Virus record (IMG/VR): IMGVR_UViG_3300030106_001081
Span: 1 to 62,280 of that record
Reading direction: 5' to 3' (one strand)
Source: a virus
Length of the DNA: 62,280 bases
Position 1 is the first letter of the stretch. Each line of letters starts with the position of its first letter. The notes below the pieces were generated by a model that was not told the origin of the DNA, ran no database searches, and saw only the letters and a list, made by a program, of their open reading frames with translations. Positions 59,261-62,280 of the stretch are shown here, piece by piece. The position numbers and the translations under genes were made by a program.

Positions 59261-59290
59261 ATTATATAACGCAAAAAATTTTTTTGTAAA
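59261..59290 (-). promoter_or_regulatory. strong sigma70-like late promoter
   Basis: On the minus strand TTTACA (59290-59285), an 18-bp A/T-rich spacer and a perfect TATAAT (59266-59261). The start of transcription would be about 100 nt upstream of the small terminase ATG. The poly-A/poly-T spacer may act as bent DNA. It would be read by host RNA polymerase, fitting the lack of a phage enzyme. Confidence 0.7.
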
Positions 59291-59308
59291 GTAGTTTGGG
59301 ACTCCAAA

Positions 59309-59342
59309 GGGGGGGTGTTCCTATATAGAGGGGGGTGGGGGG
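59309..59342 (+). other. G-run block with quadruplex potential
   Basis: Runs of 7, 6 and 6 G (59309-59315, 59330-59335, 59337-59342), the 7-run able to supply two tracts. The run block sits just upstream of the -35 of the late promoter on the opposite strand. It could form a G-quadruplex and affect transcription or packaging. Confidence 0.55.
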
Positions 59343-59559
59343 TCCAATCTCAGAATTTTACGATTTATTTGAGTAAATTAATATATATACACCTGCGTAT
59401 AGCTATAACAGCATAGCGGGCCATGCCCTACCCGTACCCATTAAATACCACCAAAAAACACTATATGGTAATATATTTCATCTCATACCATTGTACGTGC
59501 TAACGTGTTTTGGTAGGTTTATCTTATCAGCAAGACAATAATGTTTTGTTGTTTTAACC

Positions 59560-59577
59560 GATAAGTAATTACTTATC
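59560..59577. repeat. 18-bp palindrome, copy 5
   Basis: Perfect GATAAGTAATTACTTATC preceded by AACC, just upstream of the GAAAGGA ribosome site of the first early gene. The right flank is CACA. Confidence 0.95.
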
Positions 59578-59600
59578 ACATTTTGAAAGGAAATAGCCAA

Positions 59601-60419
59601 ATGGCGAAATCAAATATAATTACTGAAGAGTTTGCGAAATCATTAGAAGAAAAGGGGATTGCAGAAATGCAAGGCTCTTTGGCAGTATATCAAGAATTAA
59701 ACTTGTTATGCGATCAATCCACTGATCCCGCAAAGGAAATTGCGAATGGGTACGACACAAACCGTAATTGGGATAAGGCTAAGACTAGGCTAAGTAAAAA
59801 AGTCTATGATAGTATTATCTTTCCTATGTTTTGCGCAATTGCTCATGGTGGTCGAAAGAGCGCGGCTTTTATAGCCATTCAAGAATTTACTGATAATTTT
59901 ACTACCTATGATAAAGATAAGATCAAAGATACTAGGTATGATAAAGTTATCGAAACTATTCATGGTAAAATGATAAGTTTGGATAGGGCGCTTGCTATGG
60001 TCGGCGACAAAAATAGAAAGTATGTCAAACGTGTTGCTGATATAGCTATGGCTAACAAAGTCGAGGCTTTTGAGGCTAAAGAAGATCAAGCTCTAGCTAA
60101 GAAGTTTGCAAGTATAGATGCTAACGAAAGTAAAACTGAAGATCAAAAGACTGATCTTAAGAATAAGGCTTTCGCAGCAAGTAAAGAAAGAGTTGCTGCA
60201 TATACTCGCAAGGCTAAAAATTCAACTAAGGATAACAATAAGTCTGACTATGCTAGTAAATTGGATAGGGCTTGGAAGGTTGTTATTGCCGAGTTAGCAA
60301 ATGTTGAAAAGTTAAATGCGAAGAGTAAGGTATTCGGGAAAGCTATGACGTGTAAGTTTGACACTCCTGAAGATCTACTTGAGCACGTTAAGTCGATCGC
60401 AACATTAACCGATAAGTAA
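59601..60419 (+). CDS. abundant-looking Lys/Ala-rich early protein of unknown function
   Basis: A 272-residue soluble protein, first gene of the early block. It is rich in Lys, Asp, Ala and Asn with several helical segments and a possible coiled coil at about 155-215. The ATG at 59601 has GAAAGGA upstream; a TTG at 59583 is less likely. Its C-terminal Thr-Asp-Lys-stop is encoded by palindrome copy 6. No family recognised. It lies between palindrome copies 5 and 6. Confidence 0.7.
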   Translation: MAKSNIITEEFAKSLEEKGIAEMQGSLAVYQELNLLCDQSTDPAKEIANGYDTNRNWDKAKTRLSKKVYDSIIFPMFCAIAHGGRKSAAFIAIQEFTDNFTTYDKDKIKDTRYDKVIETIHGKMISLDRALAMVGDKNRKYVKRVADIAMANKVEAFEAKEDQALAKKFASIDANESKTEDQKTDLKNKAFAASKERVAAYTRKAKNSTKDNNKSDYASKLDRAWKVVIAELANVEKLNAKSKVFGKAMTCKFDTPEDLLEHVKSIATLTDK

Positions 60420-60428
60420 TTACTTATC
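60411..60428. repeat. 18-bp palindrome, copy 6 (supplies a stop codon)
   Basis: Perfect GATAAGTAATTACTTATC with AACC before and AAAA after. The left half encodes Asp-Lys-stop of the 272-residue gene. An ATG starts 4 nt after the right edge, as at copy 4. Confidence 0.95.
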
Positions 60429-60434
60429 AAAAAT

Positions 60435-60456
60435 GGGATGCAAGAAATTGCATCCC
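60435..60456 (+). other. perfect hairpin with GAAA tetraloop, overlapping a 13-codon ORF
   Basis: GGGATGCAA pairs with TTGCATCCC around GAAA. No T-tract follows. A mini-ORF of 13 codons starts at 60433, 4 nt after palindrome copy 6, and ends at 60474, so the hairpin lies within it. Possible roles are mRNA stabilisation, processing or a leader peptide. Nothing in the sequence decides between them. Confidence 0.7.
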
Positions 60457-60479
60457 GACAACCCGAAAGGATAAAAACA

Positions 60480-60578
60480 ATGCAAGACGAACACGTTATG
60501 GCATGGGCAAGACTGCAGCCCAAACCAATGCCATTAATTCTAAAATTGTTATTGCAACGCAAAATTGCAAGAGATTAG
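60480..60578 (+). CDS. tiny ORF with good ribosome site (32 aa)
   Basis: Starts at ATG after AAAGGA at ideal spacing and ends 2 nt before an in-frame-shifted ATG at 60581. It encodes 32 residues, Leu- and Lys-rich, no motif. It overlaps the next ORF in another frame. It may be a leader that couples translation to the basic protein that follows. Confidence 0.4.
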   Translation: MQDEHVMAWARLQPKPMPLILKLLLQRKIARD

Positions 60579-60730
60579 ATATGGGAAAGAATATCTACAA
60601 GAAAGTAATTGAAGGCGTAAAGAAAGCACGTAAATTAAAAAGGGCCGCTCGTAGATCAAAAGACTTGCGGCGGCGTTTAAAATCGATGCAAGGTTATCAT
60701 GAGCTAATTGATAGTCTTACGCCACGCTAA
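60503..60730 (+). CDS. small very basic protein
   Basis: A 75-residue ORF from the ATG at 60503; an internal ATG at 60581 gives 49 residues and lies just after the upstream tiny ORF stop, which may be the real start. The C-terminal 45 residues are Lys/Arg-rich (Lys-Lys-Ala-Arg-Lys-Leu-Lys-Arg-Ala-Ala-Arg-Arg), typical of nucleic-acid binding. No strong ribosome site at either start. Last gene before the large non-coding region. Confidence 0.5.
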   Translation: MGKTAAQTNAINSKIVIATQNCKRLDMGKNIYKKVIEGVKKARKLKRAARRSKDLRRRLKSMQGYHELIDSLTPR

Positions 60731-60736
60731 AACTTT

Positions 60737-60752
60737 GGGAGCTACGGCTCCC
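60737..60752 (+). other. short GC hairpin with TACG tetraloop
   Basis: GGGAGC pairs with GCTCCC around TACG directly after the small basic gene. Downstream there is no T-tract. It could be the 3' end or a processing signal of the upstream mRNA. Confidence 0.5.
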
Positions 60753-60753
60753 A

Positions 60754-60874
60754 TCGTCGCCAGTGTTCTGACTAGCGTAGCGTCTTGACGTGTCACTCTA
60801 TATTACACAATCCCCCCCGTAATCTGATAAGTGATTACTTATCGTCGCCAGTGTTCTGACTAGCGTAGCGTCTT
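60754..60874. repeat. 33-bp direct repeat pair
   Basis: An identical 33-bp sequence at 60754-60786 and 60842-60874, each followed by a diverged copy of the same GAC/AAC-rich stretch and then a palindrome copy (60826 and 60892). It looks like a tandem duplication of about 70-88 bp that carried the palindrome. Confidence 0.85.
60826..60843. repeat. 18-bp palindrome, copy 7 (variant)
   Basis: GATAAGTGATTACTTATC, one change from the consensus (A to G). It lies inside the non-coding region, directly before the second 33-bp repeat. Confidence 0.9.
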
Positions 60875-60891
60875 AACATGTTACTATAAGT

Positions 60892-60909
60892 GATAAGTGA
60901 TTACTTATC
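60892..60909. repeat. 18-bp palindrome, copy 8 (variant)
   Basis: GATAAGTGATTACTTATC, the same variant as copy 7, after the second 33-bp repeat and before the iterons. Confidence 0.9.
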
Positions 60910-60916
60910 GAATTTG

Positions 60917-61260
60917 TAATGTTCGGTAATGTTCGGTAATGTTCGGTGAATGTTCGGTTTTTTTAGAGCAAAAACGAACAATATGTTTCGTGGTATCTAA
61001 TGGTATCTAATAGCAAGTAGTAATAAATAATATAGTAAAAATAGGTATATATATATATATATCTTATAATGTTCGTTTTCTAAAATTTATGCGGTGACAT
61101 TTTGCTTACCCCCCTAATGTTCGTTTTTCTACACTCTTCTCTCCCCCACATTTTGCCCTCTTCATAATTCCTGTAAAAAACGAACATTAGAACATTCCAA
61201 TCTTTTCAGATACTTGCAAGCCCTACTAACAGAACATTATGGAACATTACCGAACATTAC
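60917..61260. repeat. iteron-like TAATGTTCG repeats in both orientations
   Basis: Tandem TAATGTTCGG at 60917, 60927 and 60937, then GAATGTTCGG at 60948; single TAATGTTCG at 61067 and 61115; then the inverted form CGAACATTA at 61181 and GAACATTA-type copies at 61232, 61241 and 61250. The centre holds a TA repeat at about 61046-61062 and a direct repeat of TGGTATCTAA at 60991 and 61001. The arrangement suggests a binding array for an initiator or regulator. Confidence 0.8.
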
Positions 61261-61315
61261 ACTAAAACACACTATTTACTAAAACATACCACTTCTAAAT
61301 CTCACAAAATAGTTC

Positions 61316-61344
61316 TTGACATTTCGTGTTATTTGTGTTATACT
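61316..61344 (+). promoter_or_regulatory. near-consensus sigma70 early promoter
   Basis: Perfect TTGACA (61316-61321), 17-bp spacer and TATACT (61339-61344), 5 of 6. The start point near 61351 lies about 50 nt before the first ATG at 61402. It would drive the rightward early block through the junction. The end of the iteron array is about 55 bp upstream, so a protein bound there could regulate it. Confidence 0.85.
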
Positions 61345-61401
61345 GTAGGCATAATCGAAATATATCTAAAAAACAGGTCATTTACCACAGGAGAACATGT
61401 T

Positions 61402-61620
61402 ATGACACAGAAAAAACCGATAAGTAATTACTTATCAAAACCACGATGTAAGGAGTGTGGGGAAAGATACAATCCCAAGCGCAAAGCTTTGGGGTATACC
61501 ACTTGTCTAGATTGTGGATCACCTATCAAGCAATTTTGCACGGTAGTGTTTCACAAGCAAGCCCCGCAGGTCGTAACACGTTTAGAGCAACTGACCCAAA
61601 CAAACCAGAAAAACCGATAA
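61402..61620 (+). CDS. small zinc-ribbon protein
   Basis: A 72-residue protein with two Cys-x2-Cys knuckles (Cys-Lys-Glu-Cys and Cys-Leu-Asp-Cys), a basic linker and a third Cys. Its N-terminus contains Ile-Ser-Asn-Tyr-Leu-Ser-Lys encoded by palindrome copy 9 in frame, and its stop codon is supplied by palindrome copy 10. The ATG at 61402 has AGGAGA upstream; an in-frame TTG at 61333 lies in the promoter and cannot be used. First gene after the early promoter; a regulatory role is plausible but not shown. Confidence 0.75.
   Translation: MTQKKPISNYLSKPRCKECGERYNPKRKALGYTTCLDCGSPIKQFCTVVFHKQAPQVVTRLEQLTQTNQKNR
61419..61436. repeat. 18-bp palindrome, copy 9 (inside a coding sequence)
   Basis: Perfect GATAAGTAATTACTTATC with AACC/AAAA flanks, translated in frame as Ile-Ser-Asn-Tyr-Leu-Ser near the start of the zinc-ribbon gene. 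Confidence 0.95.
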
Positions 61621-61633
61621 GTAATTACTTATC
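61616..61633. repeat. 18-bp palindrome, copy 10 (supplies a stop codon)
   Basis: Perfect GATAAGTAATTACTTATC with AACC/AAAA flanks. Its first bases encode Arg-stop of the zinc-ribbon gene in a frame different from copies 4 and 6. It precedes the AAAGGAG ribosome site of the next gene. Confidence 0.95.
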
Positions 61634-61656
61634 AAAAACCAGAAAGGAGAAAGACT

Positions 61657-62250
61657 ATGAGTAAACAAAACGAAATGATGGCACAGGCACTCAAGGAGTA
61701 CATGCAAATGAGAGCCGACGATATCGCAGAGGTGTATGAGATAATGTCGATAGAAGATGTTAAGACCAGAAACGCACGGGAAGATAAATACATCGAAGAC
61801 ACACTCAATGACGTGTTCGCACGTAACATGCCAGAACTACAGGAAGAAGACATGGAGGTGGACGAGACAATATACCACCCAAGTGCAGAACCAAAGCCAT
61901 TCGTAAAACCACGAACTATAGAAGAAGTAAACAAACTGAAGGGAGAAACCAAAAGAAAAAAGAAGAGTATCCTTGTGTTGATGGACAAGTTACACCCACG
62001 AACTCAAGAGTATATCAAATGGGTGTTTAAATATGGGGTGGGTATTTTAATTCCAAATGACAGTCCCGAAATGAAACGTAATTGTATTGAAACTGCATTA
62101 CGGTTTGAGCAAAGCACAGGCAAAACATATGCCCCAAGTGAGCCTTGGATTAATGAACTTAACAGAGCGATAGATGCACAATACGGCAGTATTGCAGAAA
62201 GAAAAAGAAAATTTAAACTAAACAAACCAAAGGGAGAAACCAATGAGTAA
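61657..62250 (+). CDS. early protein of unknown function (197 aa)
   Basis: A Glu/Lys-rich protein: an acidic first half (about 1-75), a Pro-containing linker, a Lys-rich stretch (about 97-104) and a C-terminal domain with Trp-Val-Phe-Lys-Tyr-Gly-Val-Gly-Ile-Leu-Ile-Pro-Asn. AAAGGAG lies upstream of the ATG. It overlaps the next start by 8 nt. No family recognised. Confidence 0.7.
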   Translation: MSKQNEMMAQALKEYMQMRADDIAEVYEIMSIEDVKTRNAREDKYIEDTLNDVFARNMPELQEEDMEVDETIYHPSAEPKPFVKPRTIEEVNKLKGETKRKKKSILVLMDKLHPRTQEYIKWVFKYGVGILIPNDSPEMKRNCIETALRFEQSTGKTYAPSEPWINELNRAIDAQYGSIAERKRKFKLNKPKGETNE

Positions 62251-62280
62251 AGCAAAAGTAATATGGAGCATCGAAAAAGA
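62243..62280 (+). CDS. N-terminal start of a gene running off the window (joins the left end)
   Basis: An ATG preceded by GGGAG starts 8 nt before the upstream stop and is open for the remaining 12 codons: Met-Ser-Lys-Ala-Lys-Val-Ile-Trp-Ser-Ile-Glu-Lys. If the last base and base 1 were one and the same A, the frame would continue into the open frame at 3-188, giving a protein of about 74 residues. As written a direct join would give a TAG after one further codon. Confidence 0.55.
   Translation, partial: MSKAKVIWSIEK

Larger units (their letters stand above)
59155..59600. other. divergent non-coding region between late and early operons
   Basis: About 450 bp without a gene. It holds the late promoter (59261-59290), a G-run block (59309-59342), an A+T-rich stretch with TATAGCTATA (59398-59407), and palindrome copy 5. 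A clear promoter for the plus strand is not obvious. As the region upstream of the small terminase gene it is also a candidate for the packaging site. Confidence 0.75.
60731..61401. other. large non-coding region, candidate replication origin and early control region
   Basis: 670 bp without a supported gene. From left to right it holds a GC hairpin, a tandem duplication that includes two palindrome copies, iteron-like TAATGTTCG repeats in both orientations, an 11-bp tandem repeat, a long TA run, and a near-perfect sigma70 promoter. Such a mix of iterons and A+T-rich DNA is typical of replication origins. No gene product that binds it can be named. Confidence 0.65.

Noticed and set aside
60737-60752. 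intrinsic terminator after the small basic gene
   Set aside because: Stem is only 6 bp and there is no T-tract downstream.
60917-60957. short tandem repeats as a CRISPR array
   Set aside because: Units are 10 bp and directly abutting with no spacers, and no cas genes are present; iterons fit better.
61333-61401. TTG start giving a longer zinc-ribbon protein
   Set aside because: The codon lies between the -35 and -10 boxes of the early promoter, upstream of the transcription start.

Overview
The window looks like an essentially complete genome of a lytic, tailed double-stranded DNA phage (Caudoviricetes). It is compact and A+T-rich, with many 1-8 nt gene overlaps of the ATGA or TAATG type. 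A terminase, portal, capsid, tail-fibre and lysis set is present. I see no integrase, phage RNA polymerase, tRNA gene or CRISPR array. A P22-type portal, neck/adaptor proteins and several very large virion proteins, without tape-measure, sheath or baseplate genes, suggest a podovirus-like virion. Several small conserved proteins resemble families I associate with marine phages, so a marine Gram-negative host is my best guess; the sequence does not prove it.

The two window ends appear to join. A small gene starts at 62243 and runs off the right end. An open frame at the left end (3-188) would continue it if the junction carried one base fewer. The block on both sides of the junction also shares one repeat family. 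The genome is therefore probably circular or circularly permuted.

Layout. (a) 59.6-62.28 kb and 1-6.5 kb, plus strand: an early/accessory block. It follows a 670-bp non-coding region (60731-61401) holding direct repeats, iteron-like repeats and a near-consensus sigma70 promoter. The block contains a DUF3150-like / MoxR-like AAA+ / metallopeptidase-VWA trio, several unknown genes and a VRR-NUC nuclease. Ten copies of an 18-bp palindrome, consensus GATAAGTAATTACTTATC, lie only in this block. They sit between genes, at gene ends supplying the stop codon, or in frame inside small genes as Ile-Ser-Asn-Tyr-Leu-Ser. (b) 6.8-17.4 kb, plus strand: the replication module. It has a SleB-type hydrolase, family A DNA polymerase, PD-(D/E)XK nuclease, SNF2-type helicase, DUF2815-like single-strand binding candidate and a PrimPol-DUF927 primase-helicase. 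It ends at a clear intrinsic terminator (17421-17446). (c) 59.15 down to 17.44 kb, minus strand: the late operon. It reads from a strong promoter at 59261-59290 through small and large terminase, portal, GroES-like protein, scaffold, major capsid (followed by a terminator and a candidate restart promoter), small basic proteins, neck proteins, a 1492-residue S74 tail fibre, a second fibre, a lysis cassette with several small membrane proteins and a GH108 endolysin, and giant internal virion proteins including a 2371-residue protein with an HExxH motif.

The two transcription units diverge from 59155-59600 and converge at about 17.4 kb. The features I consider most worth study are the palindrome family and its coincidence with the MoxR/VWA block, the iteron region, a zinc-ribbon gene in the lysis cassette whose only plausible start codon is ATA, and the set of lysis-cassette membrane proteins, one with a perfect EF-hand loop.
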